Positions 10,813 through 22,499 of a DNA stretch of 64,000 nt are shown piece by piece. Each line of letters opens with the position of its first letter. Positions within the stretch are counted from its first letter, which is position 1. The position numbers were made by a program, and so were the translations under genes. This DNA comes from Dactylorhiza incarnata (Eukaryota; Streptophyta; Magnoliopsida; Asparagales; Orchidaceae), in NCBI GenBank assembly GCA_033032865.1, contig JAWHQI010000229.1, forward strand, positions 1,636,501 to 1,700,500, given 5' to 3'. The notes beneath the pieces were generated by a model. The model searched no databases. It had not been told where the DNA came from and was given only the letters and a program-made list of their open reading frames with translations.

Positions 10813-11149
10813 TGTTGCGGGTCGCTCAACGTTCTTTCAGACCGGGCGAATCGGACCGTCTTAGCCCGAGAGTGAACCGAGCGCGCAAACAGTCACAGAG
10901 AGAACGAACAGGTGGCAAGAGGACGTTTTTACCGTGGAAAACCCGAAAAGGGTGAAAAACCACGTGGTCGGATCAGCACCGACCAAACTTTACTATATGG
11001 TGGAGCGTTACAAGTAATGGTGCGAGAATCGGGGGCGACAGGCCGCTCCCGTTACAATTGTAATTTGAATGAAGGCTTCCGAGGGTGACATGCCACCTCT
11101 CCGAAAAACTAAGTACTTTCTTCTTCTTGAGCAGTCTTCAGAGTTTGCA

Positions 11150-11380
11150 GGAGATCTTCAAGCGGCGACGGGGGTCTTCAAGCGACGAAGGAGTACTTCG
11201 AAGGTTGAAGGAGGTCTTCGCGTGCTGATGAAAGTCTTCGAACGTTGAAGGAGATCTTCGGGTTCCGAAGGAAATCTTCGGGTTCCGAAGGAAATCTTCG
11301 AATGCTGATGAAGATCTTCAAGTTCCGAAGGAGATCTTCGAATGCTGATGAAGATCTTCAAAGGAATTCCAGAGAGCTCT
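11150..11380. repeat. Short tandem repeats in LTR R-U5 (gatcttcgggttccgaagga type)
   Basis: Imperfect units of about 30 bp built around ggagatcttcg and gttccgaagg lie just downstream of the LTR TATA box. The same array occurs at about 22165-22375 in the other LTR. Confidence 0.7.
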
Positions 11381-11429
11381 CCCCCCTCCAGAAAATTCCA
11401 AGTCCATTGAAATGAAGCCCTGGGGTTCC

Positions 11430-11436
11430 TTTTATA
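11430..11436 (-). promoter_or_regulatory. TATA box of 3' LTR
   Basis: The minus strand reads gctataaaaggaaccc here. The identical motif sits at 22444-22450 in the 5' LTR, and a close relative lies in the element at 24109-29952. Confidence 0.65.
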
Positions 11437-11493
11437 GCTTTTGAGGGTGGTTAGGGTGGTTACGGTGGTTATGACAGCTATCCGCACACCATA

Positions 11494-12498
11494 ACCAATT
11501 TATGTGCTATATGCACACCAATTTGTATAGTTTGGTGATGATATGTATTCATATGATGGATATGGTTACGCGCACATCATAACCATATTATTTGCTAGAC
11601 GCATACCAGATGCCCACTCACCATGAATATGGCTATGCGCACACCAATTTGTATAGTTTTTAGGATGATATGTGTTCATATGACGGATATGGTTATGCGC
11701 ACACCATAACCATATTATTTGCTAGACGCAGACCGGATGCCCACTCACCATGAATATGACTACGCGCACACCAATTTGTATAGTTTTTAGGATGATATGA
11801 GTTCATATGACGTATATGGTTATGCGCACACCATAACCATATTATTTGCTAGACGCAGACCGGATGCCCACTCACCATGAATATGGCTATGCGCACACCA
11901 ATTTGTATAGTTTGGTGATGATATGAGTTCATATGACGGATATGGTTATGCGCACACCATAACCATATTATTTGCTAGACGCAGACCGGATGCCCACTCA
12001 CCATGAATATGGTTATGCACACACCAATTTGTATAGTTTTTAGGATGATATGTGTTCATATGACGGATATGGTTATGCGCACACCATAACCATATTATTT
12101 GCTAGACGCAGACCGGATGCTCACTCACCATGAATATGGCTATGCGCACACCAATTTGTATAGTTTTTAGGATGATATGAGTTCATTTGACGGATATGGT
12201 TATGCGCACACCACAATCATATTATTTGCTAGACGCAGACCGGATGCCCACTCACCATGAATATGGCTATGCGCACACCAATTTGTATAGTTTGGTGATG
12301 ATATGAGTTCATATGACGGATATGGTTATGCGCACACCATAACCATATTATTTGCTAGACGCAGACCAGATGCCCACTCACCATGAATATGGCTATGCGC
12401 ACACCAATTTGTATAGTTTGGTGATGATATGTATTCATATGATGGATATGGTTACGCGCACACCGTAACCATATTATTTGCTAGACGCAGACCGGATG
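11494..12498. repeat. 127-bp tandem repeats in U3 (3' LTR), about eight units
   Basis: The marker ccatgaatat recurs at 11621, 11748, 11875, 12001, 12128, 12255 and 12381, a spacing of 126-127 bp. Units contain ggttatgcgcacaccataac. The one-base length difference comes from a gttttt/gttt variant. Confidence 0.9.
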
Positions 12499-12769
12499 AA
12501 GGTTTTTACCATTTATATCCCCATGTTGGAGGATTTTTACTATTTGCACCCATGATGTGGAGTTTCACTATTTGCACCCCATGATGGGGAGTTTCACTAT
12601 TTGCACCCCATGATGGGCGGTTACAGGTTTAGCGGGATTTGCCTTGATCGTCCTTGTCTTCTCCGCCGAATGAGGTGGGAGAGGTCGGGCGAGCGCACCC
12701 GTTGGTCAAGGGAGGCCGACCGGGGATGAGACGGGAGGGGCTGGAGAGTGCGCCCGGCGGCGAGGGAGG

Positions 12770-13470
12770 TCGGCCGGCACCGCGCCCACCGCCCGGCCAC
12801 GCGAGGTGCCGGGCGGAACCGCCCGGCGCTAGGCGCGCGGTGCCGGGCACGTGGTGCCGTGCGCGTGGTGCCGCGCACGGTGCCTCCGCGCGGCACCGCG
12901 CGCGGTGTCGCTGCGCGGCACTGGGCGCGCGGCACCGCGCGCGGTGGCGCTGCACGGCACTGGGCGCGCGGCACCGCGCGGTGCCGGGCGCGGGGTGCCG
13001 CGCACGGTGTCGCCGCGCGGTACCGCGCACGGTGTCGCCACGCGGGACCGCGCGGTGTCGCTGCGCGGCACTGGGCGCGCGGCACCGCGCGGTGCCGGGC
13101 GCGTGGTGCCGCGCACGGTGTCGCCGCGCGCACCGCGCGGTGCCGCGCGCACCGCGCGGTGCCGTGCGGTGCCAGGCGCGCGGTGCCCCGCACGGTGTCG
13201 CCGCGCGGTGCCGCGCGGTGCCGCGCGGCGTTAGGAGCGCGACACCGTGCGGTGCCGGGCACGCGGTGCCGCGCGCGGTGTCGCTGCGCGGTTCCGTGCG
13301 GTGTCGCGCGGCGTTAGGCGCGCGACACCGTGCGACCGTGCGGTGCCGCGCGCGGTGTCGCTGCGCGGTTCCGTGCGGTGCCGCGCGACGTTAGGCGCGC
13401 GGCACCGTGCGGCCGTGCGGTGCCGCGCGGCCTTGTGGCCGTGTGTGGTGTTGTGCGCGGCTTCGTGCGG
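12770..13470. repeat. CpG-saturated degenerate array in U3 (3' LTR)
   Basis: The sequence is almost entirely built of gcgcggtgccgcgc-type words. Long open frames in several phases are artefacts of its base composition. A shorter counterpart is at 23455-23935. Confidence 0.8.
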
Positions 13471-13607
13471 TGGTTGCGGTGGTTTCTTTAGTGGTTACGG
13501 GCGGTTTCCTCCTCTTTCTTGCCCATGCCCCCACCATCTTAGTGGAGAGTTGGGTTTTTGGCTAAATGCAACCCGGATTTCTCTACAAAATAGATGAGGA
13601 CCCATCA

Positions 13608-13618
13608 ATTGCCTCCCA
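13608..13618 (-). other. Polypurine tract
   Basis: The minus strand reads gggaggcaat directly before the 3' LTR start at 13607, the usual plus-strand primer position. The purine run is short and slightly broken. Confidence 0.55.
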
Positions 13619-13702
13619 AATCCTCGGAGTTCGCTCATCTTGCTTAGAGAAGTACGAGGATTTTATCGTCCTTTGGCGCGGTCCAGTTGCTGTGGTGACG
13701 TT

Positions 13703-15452
13703 ATGGCGGAGGTATTTGGCGATATTCTTCCCTCTTATTTTGTCGTTTCTCGTTTCTCCTTTTGTAATAATCTCTGCATTGTGCGGTGTTAATCCGCACA
13801 ATTTTTGTCGATTATTTTTTGTTTATTTCTTCTTTCTCTTTTCAGGCGTCACGGAACGGTGCACGATCAAAATCCATGCGGATGCGTTCCTCGCTAACCA
13901 TTGAGCGTGTCGAGGCTTGGCGCAAGCGGTTTAGACTCCCGTCATCTGTTGAGGTGAAGATTCCGTATCCGGAGGCACGTGCCCAGAACCCCCCGACCGG
14001 CTTTATTACCATTTCTGAGAGTTGTTTGAAGTCGGGATTCCGCTTCCCCCCATCGGAGGAGGCGATTGAGATTTTCAGATTTTGCGGCGTTCCTATCTCG
14101 CAATTTACCCCAGCCGGGATGGCGAGAATCATGGGGTTGATTGCGTTTTTTCGGGAGCATGGCTCGCAATTCTCTTTGGAGATCTTCCAAGATTGGTGTG
14201 AGGTCTTCACGGATCCGGGAGGCCGAATTGATGTTTGAAGCAACAAGAGGTGGTTCCGTTTTGAGGAAAGGACCGACTATCGCCATGGGAACACTTTGTA
14301 TGGGTATGTTCGCAACCGATGGAATTTGCCAGAGCTTTGGAGGAACCTCCCGGGACGTTGTCGCCGTCAAGTGGGGCGAGAGAATGAATTCCAGCCCCTT
14401 CCTGGTTTTCCAGGTCGCGATGATTTGTCGAAGGCTCTTTATGGCGTGGTTCATTATGCGGAGGAGAAGAAATTGTTGCTGGTCGGCCTTTCGTCGGACG
14501 CCGAGCGTGATGCTGCTGTTGCTTTGTCGCGTGATAGGAAAAGGAAGTTTGTTATCAAATGCGGAGGTTCAGAGATGGTGCCACCTCCACCTCCACCGAA
14601 GAGCCGTTCTGAGGGTGCGGGTCCCAGCGGAGTCGTGCCCGAGGCGATTCCTATCGATGTTGATGCTGAGATCGTGGCTTCTCCCGTGGCGGAGGCGCTT
14701 CCTCGGAGCGGTCCTCCTCCTCCTCCATTGGTGACGGCGAAGAGAGTATCCTCTTCATTACGGGCGATGACTTCGGCGGTTAGTCATATCTTTCTGTTGT
14801 TTATCTTTTATGTGTTCTTTTTTCCTGAGATTCTTATCCCATTTTTTTTCACAGGCTGATGCCATGACTAGCGTCGCTCGTACTTGGAACGATTGCTATG
14901 TTGGGTTGAAGGACGGGTTTTTTACTCTTCAAGAGGAGCTTCGTGTTGCGAAGAGTTCTCTGGAGGGAGCACGAGAAATCACGTGGGCTCAAATTGGAGT
15001 CTGATCTTGCCCATGCTCACTCTGAGGTAGAGTGTCTTCAGAGGGAGCTTAGCGCAGAAAAAGCCGCCGCCGAGAGTGCCTCCCAGTTGGTCCAACATTT
15101 GCAGGGTGATATGTTCCGTCAAGATGGCGAGATGGGGTTTTTGAGAAGCGAGGTGGAGAGGCTTTCTTCCATTGAGCCAGATATCAAGGCCATTAAGGCC
15201 GAGGGAGTTGCCGAGTACAAGGACTCCCTGGAATTCATAGAGGAGCGCTCTAGGATTTCTGAGGAGCTTCGAGCCGAGATCATGACCAAGGAGGTGGACC
15301 CCTTATTGGAAGATGAGTGCGAGATTTCTTTCAAGAGGGGGATCGGGAAGACCCTTCGTATGGTGGAGAGGAAGCTTGGGTGTAGTACGTCCGGGCTTGG
15401 CGCAGGCGACCTTTCTGAGGACGACTACACTGATGTAGATGTTGAGGGCTGA
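13703..15452 (+). pseudogene. Antisense, spliced ORF of the Tat-like element (Transposase_28-like)
   Basis: It is encoded opposite to gag-pol, between integrase and the 3' LTR. Best model: exon 1 13703-13711 (ATG GCG GAG), intron 13712-13845 (GT to ttttcag), exon 2 13846-14778, intron 14779-14854 (GT to ttttcacag), exon 3 14855-15452. All junctions are phase 0. Exon 2 encodes a globular part (GFRFPPSEEAIEIFRFCGVP, FTPAGMARIMGLIAFFREHG) reminiscent of the putative gypsy-type transposon domain (PF04195), then a proline-rich segment. Exon 3 is a predicted coiled coil (LQRELSAEKAAAES). Lesions: TGA at 14236-14238 and a one-base frame change near 14960-14990. Antisense ORFs in this position are known from Tat/Grande-type elements. 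Function unknown. Confidence 0.75.
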
Positions 15453-15640
15453 TTGTCTTTGTCTTTATTTGTATGTATACTTTGCTTTCTTTCGTTATGT
15501 ATCGTACTTCCTTGTTCCTGTATTTGCGTTTCTTGTAGTGGAGTTGTACTACTCTTCGCTTGGTTATATTGATTGATGGCTACTTGTTTGTTCATCGCTT
15601 ACTCCTATTTTTCTCATTTCTGCGTGAGGTTAGTGGGGAT

Positions 15641-16066
15641 CTGGTCCCGAGTAGCGGTGAAGGGCAGACGCTTCGAACCGTGGGCGACCGCGAGGGGGGC
15701 AGGCCCTGGCGGTGCCGTGATCTTACTACCGGGGAAGGGCGGACGCTTCGGACCGGGTAGCGTGAGATCACTGGGGGGCTGGCCCCGAGTGGCGGTGAAG
15801 GGCGGACGCTTCGAACCGTGGGCGACCGTGAGGGGGGCAGGCCCTGGCGGTGCCGTGATCTTACTACCGGGGAAGGGCGGACGCTTCAGACCGGGTAGCG
15901 TGAGATCACTGGGGAGCTGGCCCCGAGTGGCGGTGAAGGGCGGACGCTTCGAACCGTGGGCGACCGTGAGGGGGGCAGGCCCTGGCGGTGCCGTGATCTT
16001 ACTACCGGGGAAGGGCGGACGCTTCGGACTGGGTAGCGTGAGATCACTGGGGAACTGGCCCCGAGC
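15641..16066. repeat. 138-bp tandem repeat, three units
   Basis: The marker ctggccccgag (ctggtcccgag in the first) occurs at 15641, 15779, 15917 and 16055, exactly 138 bp apart. Units are nearly identical and 138 is divisible by three, which makes open frames. It lies downstream of the antisense ORF. Confidence 0.9.
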
Positions 16067-16095
16067 AATATTGAGCCATTGTTGGGAGATAGCTC

Positions 16096-16325
16096 GCGCG
16101 AGTCGGGGCTCGTGGCTTTCGTAATAATTGCAGAAAAATAATTTGCGCGAATCGAGGTTCACGACTATAAAATTTTAGTAAAGTAGTTTGCGCGAGTCAA
16201 GGCTCGTGGCTTGTACATAAAATCATAATAAGATAAGCTTGCGCGAGTCGAGGCTCGCGGCTTGCATAACATCATAATAAGATAAGTTTGCGCGAGTCGA
16301 GGCTCGCGGCTTGTACATAACAGAG
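16096..16325. repeat. About 49-bp tandem repeat, five units
   Basis: The marker gcgcgagtc (gcgcgaatc in one) occurs at 16096, 16145, 16190, 16241 and 16290. Each unit contains an imperfect palindrome gcgagtcgaggctcgc. Confidence 0.85.
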
Positions 16326-16415
16326 TAAGAAAAATCACTGATAAAAGCGGCGCAGATTCTGCGCGTTCCAAGTGCGCGGGAGGGTCTTTCCTTCCGCCGT
16401 TCTGAGTTTGAATGT

Positions 16416-16823
16416 TCAGGGCTTCACCACCGCGGTGACCACATAGGGTCCTTCCCATGCTGGAGAGAGTTTGTCTTTCTGCGGGCCCTTCCCGGCTGCT
16501 TCAACGTTGCGCAGGACGAGATCTCCGACGTTGATTGGCCTAGGCTTAACCCTCCTGTCGTAGAGCCGGGCCACTCGCCTTTGGTAGATAGCGATGCGCT
16601 GAGCGGCGTTGTCTCGAGTTTCGGAGATTAGATCGAGGTTTTCGCGGAGCAGTCCGTCGTTTTTACTGGGATCGAAAGTCAGCACCCGGATGCTTGACAC
16701 TCCGATGTCGACGGGGATGACAGATTCAGTCCCGTAACAAAGGTTGTACGACGTCTCTCCTGTTGGAGTCCTCTCTGTTGTACGGAATGCCCACAACACA
16801 TTTGGGAGCGCATCCACCCACTG
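16416..16823 (-). pseudogene. Integrase C-terminal part of the Tat-like element
   Basis: The minus strand contains ALPNVLWAFRTTERTPTGET, then YNLCYGTESVIPVDIG, and ends GPYVVTAVVKP. These are typical of the region after the catalytic core and the C-terminal fold that binds DNA ends. It is separated from the core by one extra base in a G7 run (C7 on the plus strand, 16824-16830). It ends with a stop at 16416-16418. Confidence 0.85.
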
Positions 16824-18195
16824 CCCCCCCAGCTTCTTCGAGACGCGTCTTCAGCCCTTTGAGGATGGTACGGTTGGTGACCTCCACCTGCCCATTTGTC
16901 TGCGGATGTGCTACGGCGGTGTGGCGGAGATTGATCTTCAGGTCTTCGCACATCTTGGTGAATGACTTCCCAGTAAACTGGGTGCCGTTGTCGGCGATGA
17001 TCGTTGCTGGGATTCCGAAGCGGCAGATTATGTTCTTCCAGACGAACTGCTTAGCATTCTCCTCTGTGATTTTCGCCAGGGGCTCAGCTTCTACCCACTT
17101 GGTGAAGTAATCGATGGATAGGATGATGAATTTTCTCTGTCCGGATGCCAGAGGCAGGGGGCCGAGGAGATCAATCCCCCACTGTGCGAATGGCCACGCA
17201 CTCTGGAGCGCGGTGAGCGCGACTGGGGGCTGGTGAGGCACGTTCGCGTGAAGCTGACAGCTCCTGCATTTCTGGACGAGTTCGGCCGCGTCTTTCTTCA
17301 TCGTTGGCCAATAGAAACCTTGGCGCAAGATCTTCTGGGCCAGCGCTTTTCCTCCTAGATGTTCTCCGCAGACCCCTCCGTGCACCTCTCTTAGGGCATA
17401 GTCTGCTTCGCCGGCTGGTAGACATTTTAGGTAGGGCCCCGAGAACGCCCGCTTATAGATCTCCCCGTCTATGCTAGTGAACGACGCCGCTCGCATTCGC
17501 AATCTGCGGGCCTCCAGGCGGTCCTCGGGAAGATGCCCCTGCTCAAGGTAGGCCCGCAGGGGGGTCATCCAAGATGGCTCCTCTTCATTGATTGTTGCAA
17601 TCTCCCATGGCCCTGGGATACTTGGGACCATGATTTCTTCGACTCGGCGTCTTCGCGATTGATAGCGGGTGGATGAAGTTTCCAACTTAGAGAGTGCGTC
17701 TGCTCTAGAGTTCCGCTCTCGGGGGACGTGCAGGATTTGACATGACGGAATCTTCTGAAGGAGCGACTTTACGCATGTGAGGTAATGCGCCATTTGATCA
17801 CTCTTGGCCTCGTAATCTCCCTCGACTTGCGAGACTACAAGTTGGGAGTCTGTGTGAATCGTCAGGTTCTGAACTCTACAATCGATGGCGAGCCGGAGGC
17901 CGGCGATCAAAGCCTCGTACTCTGCGACGTTGTTAGTTGCTGGGAACTGTAATCTGAGGCCATACTCCAAAGTGATCTCGTCGGGGCTTATGAGAAGCAA
18001 TCCTGCTCCGGCTCCTTCAGCTCCTGAAGCACCGTCGACGTAGAGAGTCCAACGGGGTGTGTTGATATCTTTGACAGGAGTTGTTTCTGGTGGGATGGTA
18101 TATTCTACAACAAAGTCAGCGAGCACTTGCGACTTGATGTCCGGCCGAGGCAAGAATTGAATGTCGAATTCGCCGAGCTCCACCGCCCACTTCAC
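16824..18195 (-). pseudogene. RNase H and integrase core of the Tat-like element
   Basis: Domains in order: RNase H with LYVDGASG, VAEYEALIAGL, HTDSQLVV and SRADALSKL supplying the acidic residues. Then the integrase zinc domain (HGGVCGEHLGG followed by CRSCQ) and the catalytic core with WGIDLLGPL, IADNGTQF and NGQVEVTNR, giving the D, D and E. These enzymes degrade the RNA template strand and join cDNA to the chromosome. The open frame continues in the wrong phase to 16726 after the G7 slip. Upstream it connects in frame to RT across two TGA stops. Confidence 0.9.
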
Positions 18196-19443
18196 TAGTC
18201 TTCCCGAGACTTCTGGTTTTTGGAGGATCGTTCGTAGCGGGAGCTGAGTTAATACTTTTACTGCGTGCGCCTGGAAGTAGGGCCGAAGCTTTCACGCCGA
18301 GAAGACGAGTGCTAAGGCCGTTTTTTCTACTGCCGGATACCTGGTTTCGGTATCGGTGAGGACCTTGCTGAGGTAGTAGATCGGCCGTTGCACCCCTCAT
18401 TCATCCTTCACAAGCACCGAACTGAGAGCCGTACGCGAAACTGCAAGTTACAAGAACAGGGTTTCCCCGGGGACTGGTTTTGACAGAAGCGGCGGAGAGG
18501 CCAGGTACCGTTTGAGAAGCTCGAAAACCGCCTGGCACTCAGCCGTCCACTGGAACCCAGTGTGGCGCGCTCCCCGGAGAATCTTGAAGAATGGGAGGTA
18601 CTTGTCCCCTGTCCTTGACAGGAAGCGGGACAACGCAGCGATCCTCCCGTTCAGGCGTTGTTCTTCTTTGATTGAACGAGGCAGCGACATGTCCTCCAAC
18701 GCCTTGATCTTCTCAGGGTTAGCCTCGATTCCCCGATGGGTTACCATGAAGCCCAGGAACTTCCCCGCCATCACACCAAACGCGCATTTGCTGGGGTTGA
18801 GCTGCATCTGGAAGCGACGAAGAAGCTGAAAGCACTTTCCCAAGTCTTTCAAATGGTCGCGACGGTGGACGCTCTTCACTAGCATGTCGTCCACGTATAC
18901 CTCCATCGTCTCCCCGATGAGGTCTTTGAAGACTTTGTTCATCAATATTTGGTATGTTGCTCCGGCGTTTTTAAGGCCGAACGGCATCACCATGTAGCAG
19001 TAGACTCCTTTATCGGTGCGGAAGGCGGTGTGCTCCTCGTCCGCGGGATTCATCCTTATCTGGTTGTAGCCCGAGTACGCGTCCATGAAGCTGAGCAGCT
19101 CGTGGCCGGTCGTTGCATCGACGAGCTGGTCGATCCTTGGAAGAGGGAAACTGTCTTTTGGGCAGGCCTGGTTCAGGTTGCTGTAGTCGACGCACATCCG
19201 CCACTTCCCGGAGGCCTTCTTTACCATCACCACGTTAGCGAGCCACGTGGGGTAATCTACCTCACGGATGAACCGTTCCTCCAGAAGTTTAGCCACTTCT
19301 TCTTCAATTGCCTTTACTCGCTCGGGGGCGAAGTTCCTCTTCTTTTGAATCACGGGCCTGCAGGCAGGGTTAACATTTAACGAGTGAAAAATGACTTCAG
19401 GATCTACCCCAGGCATGTCCTCCGGGCTCCAAGCGAAAATGTC
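18196..19443 (-). pseudogene. Reverse transcriptase of the Tat-like element
   Basis: From MPGVDPEVIFHSLNV (19416) the frame holds RT motifs WRMCVDYSNLN, FMDAYSGYNQI, MPFGLKNAGATYQ and the catalytic YVDDMLVKS near residue 175. It is in frame with RNase H but interrupted by TAA at 18448-18450, TGA at 18397-18399 and TGA at 18292-18294. The last stop follows a GCG codon and looks like CGA to TGA decay at a CpG. A TAG at 19444-19446 separates it from protease. Confidence 0.92.
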
Positions 19444-20520
19444 CTAGTTCTCTTGTAGGAAGGTTGCGAATTCTTCTCGTTCTTCTGGCGATAAGAGGGA
19501 CCCGACCTGGGCAGTCCGGGTCGGATCCTGCAGGGAGAGCGACACTTCCACCAATCCTTCAACGGGTGCCCCCCGCTGCAGAGTAGCTTCATCTCGTAGG
19601 CCAAAGTTGTCGATGTTGAGGGTTGTCGCCTTTGTGGGTTGAGCTTGCTTCAAATAACAGGTCCTGGCTGCCTCTTGATTCCCGCGAACGACTCCTACTC
19701 CAGCGGCAGTCAGAAACTTCATGGCTAAGTGTGGGATTGATGGGATGGCTTTGAAGACAGACTGGAGTGGTCTCCCGAAGATTGCGTTGTAGGCGGAGTT
19801 TGACTCCACGACTACGAACTGAATGTTGTGGCTTGTCTGTCTCGGAAACTCGCCGAGTGTTACCGGAAGGGTGATCATGCCCTGGACCGGGACGGGGCGA
19901 TTATCAAAACCGTAAACGGGCCCCGCTGCCGGGCTAAGGTGCTCCTTGGTGAGATTCATGCTCTGTAGAGTGGAGAGGAACATGACGTCGACTGAGCTCC
20001 CGTTGTCGACTAGTATTCTCTTGACGTTGAAACAGGGATCCCCGATCCCAACATTGATCACGAGCGGGTCTTGGTGTGGCAGCCGTAACCCCTCTAGGTC
20101 TTCATCTCCGAAGGCGATGATGGTGTCTTGCTTTAACCTTTTATCTTCATGCTCTCTCTCTGGCCTAGCGATGGAAAGAATTTGCACGGCGAGTTTAGGA
20201 GACCCGGCTATAGTCTCAACTTCTCCTACCATCGGCCTTCCTGCTGCTGCCCCGTGAGGTGCGGGGGGCTGATCTTTGGGTTGCCTGGGTTGCTGCTGTT
20301 GGTTTGGTAGCTGACCTTGCAGGAACCTTCCGAGGAGCCCTTGCCTGACAAGGCGCTCGATCTCCTCCTTCAGCCTGGTACACTCTTCAGTTGTGTGACC
20401 AACCCCTCTATGGAATTCACAGTACTTTGATTGGTCGGTTCTTTCATTCGGGATAGGCGGTCTTGGCCTGCGGAATGCCGGGTTTTCTTGAATGGCATAA
20501 AGCACGTTGGTTCGTGACGT
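19444..20520 (-). pseudogene. Gag zinc-knuckle-like region and protease of the Tat-like element
   Basis: The frame carries CEFHRGVGHTTEEC, a knuckle-like motif, then LLGRFLQGQ and a retroviral-type aspartic protease with LVDNGSSVDVMF as active site and AYNAIFGRPL near the end of the fold. The protease would cut the polyprotein. A single frame change near 20.53 kb separates it from gag, and a TAG ends it at 19444-19446. Confidence 0.88.
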
Positions 20521-21731
20521 GTTGAGTGGGGTGTAAATCCGTGGCGGCCGGGGGCCCTAATCTCTTCGGGGGTCTCGACGATGATCATCATCCGGCGTTC
20601 CTCCATACGCCGCTCCTCCTGCCTCCTGGGGGCCTGCTCCTGCCCTTTCCTTCTCTTCTGACTTCCTTCGAACTGCTGGCGATGTGCCTCAATCGCCTCA
20701 TCTGCCGCTATCTGCGCCTCCACCCGATGCACAAGGTCAGGATAGCTGGGTACTATCTCCCTCATCAGAGCGGAGTAGAATCCGCTTGGGCGGAGTCCCC
20801 CTAGGAAAACGCCGCGCAGAAGCTCGGGATCAACCCCTGGGATTTGCCGCGCCTCAGTCGTGAAGCGGCGGAAAAAGTCTTTGAGGGTCTCTCCTTCGTT
20901 CTGGCGAATTCCTGAAAGATGTGAGGGATCTCGAACGATTCTTCGGTTAGCAATGAATTGGTCCGTAAACTGCTGCGCGAGCTTGGTGAAGTTGTTGACG
21001 GATCCATCCCGTAGGGAATGAATCCAGGTGCGTGCCTGCCCCCTGAGTGTTGCCGGAAACACTTGGCAGAGGAGCTGATCAGCGGCGTTGTAGATCCGCA
21101 TGATGGTGGTAAAATGGTTGACGTGCTCCAGGGGATCGTCCATTCCATCGAATGTCTCCACGTTGGGAAGCTTGAAGCCGTGCGGAATTGGATGGTCCAA
21201 GGTTTGTTGTGCGAGCAGGGAGCCGCGGCGTAGGGGGCAGCGGGCGAAGATGCCCCGGTGTCCGGCCTGTCCGTACTCTTCAGCTATCACATCGCGTATC
21301 TCCTCGCGAGTGGGCCTTCCTATGGCTTGCTCGACTCCTACTCCTCCTTGCTGGCGGTGAAGGGGTTCTCCTCTAGCTCCCCTGGTGGGGCGGACTGGAT
21401 GCGCGGAGCTGGCAGCATCCGAGTATTCTTCTTCGTATGTTCCTTCTTCTTGAGCAGCTTCTCCCAGTGGAGCGTGATCAGGGACCAAGGGAGGCGGGAT
21501 GACTGGAGCGGCAGGTGGAGCAGGACCTTAAGGGACTCCGAGGTATCTGAGAAGAGCCAACATTTCAGTTTGTTGTTCTTCCATCTGGCGTATACGCCCT
21601 TCTAGCGCGGCAACAGGTGCTAAAGGAACTTCTTCGGCAGGAGGTGCGTTGATGAGTGAGTGGGATGGAGCGGGATCGACGCGTCCTTCAGGGATGGAAC
21701 CATCAGTGGTGCGAGCACTTCTTCTTGCCAT
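20521..21731 (-). pseudogene. Gag of the Tat-like element
   Basis: It starts MARRSARTTDGSIPEGR at 21731. After 67 codons a TAA (21528-21530) interrupts, and the same frame resumes. The retrotransposon gag domain follows with FKLPNVETFDGMDDPLEHVN, FPATLRGQARTWIHSL, LAQQFTDQFIANRR and GVFLGGLRPSGFYSALM. It would form the particle shell that packages the RNA. The first 35 residues are almost identical to the gag of the neighbouring element (start at 28376), evidence that the two are related. Confidence 0.92.
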
Positions 21732-21805
21732 TGCTGTCAGTCACGAGTATTGCCACGAGGCGAATACTGTCTTCGAAAAACTTTTGCAGAGTTTGGGGAA
21801 CACCT

Positions 21806-21823
21806 TTCCCACAGATGGCGCCA
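21806..21823 (-). other. Primer-binding site of the Tat-like element
   Basis: The minus strand reads TGGCGCCATCTGTGGGAA three bases inside the 5' LTR. It differs by one base from the PBS of the element at 24109-29952, so the two should use the same tRNA primer. Confidence 0.88.
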
Positions 21824-22499
21824 AACTGTTGCGGGTCGCTCAACGTTCTTTCAGACCGGGCGAATTGGACCGTCTTAGCCCGAGAGTGAACCGAGCGCGC
21901 AAACAGTCACAGAGAGAACGAACAGGTGGCAAGATGGCGTTTTTACCGTGGAAAACCCGGAAAGGGTGAAAAACCACGTGGTCAGATCAGCGCCGACCAA
22001 ACTTTACTATATGGTGGAGCGTTACAAGTAATGGTGCGAGAATCGGGGGCGACAGGCCGCTCCCGTTACAATTGTAATTTGAATGAAGGCTTCCGAGGGT
22101 GACAGGCCACCTCTCAGAAAAACTAAGTACTTTCTTCTTCTTGAGCAGTCTTCAGAGTTTGCAGGAGATCTTCAAGCGGCGACGGGGGTCTTCAAGCGAC
22201 GAAGGAGTACTTCGAAGGTTGAAGGAGGTCTTCGCGTGCTGATGAAAGTCTTCGAACGTTGACGGAGATCTTCGGGTTCCGAAGGAGATCTTCGGGTTCC
22301 GAAGGAAATCTTCGCATGCTGATGAAGATCTTCAAGTTCCGAAGGAGATCTTCGAATGCTGATGAAGATTTTCAAAGGAATTCCAGAGAGCTCTCCCCCC
22401 TCCAGAAAATTCCAAGTCCCTTGAAATGAAGCCCTGGGGTTCCTTTTATAGCTTTTGAGGGTGGTTAGGGTGGTTATGGTGGTTAGGACGGCTATCCGC

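Larger units (their letters stand above)
10813..13607 (-). repeat. 3' LTR of the Tat-like element (2795 bp)
   Basis: The plus strand runs tgttgcgggtcgct to cccatca. Transcription is on the minus strand, so U3 is at the high-coordinate side. U3 holds a CpG-rich array (about 12770-13470) and 127-bp tandem repeats (about 11494-12498). A TATA box follows, then R-U5. It is 552 bp longer than the partner LTR, mostly through extra 127-bp units. In the first 350 bp I count roughly nine differences from the partner. Confidence 0.9.

Noticed and set aside
12621..13597. Overlapping Arg/Ala-rich open frames of up to 246 codons
   Set aside because: They follow from the CpG-saturated repeat in the LTR, recur in the other LTR, and are open in many phases at once.
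15573..16162. 183- and 182-codon frames on opposite strands
   Set aside because: Produced by the 138-bp tandem repeat; no family resemblance.
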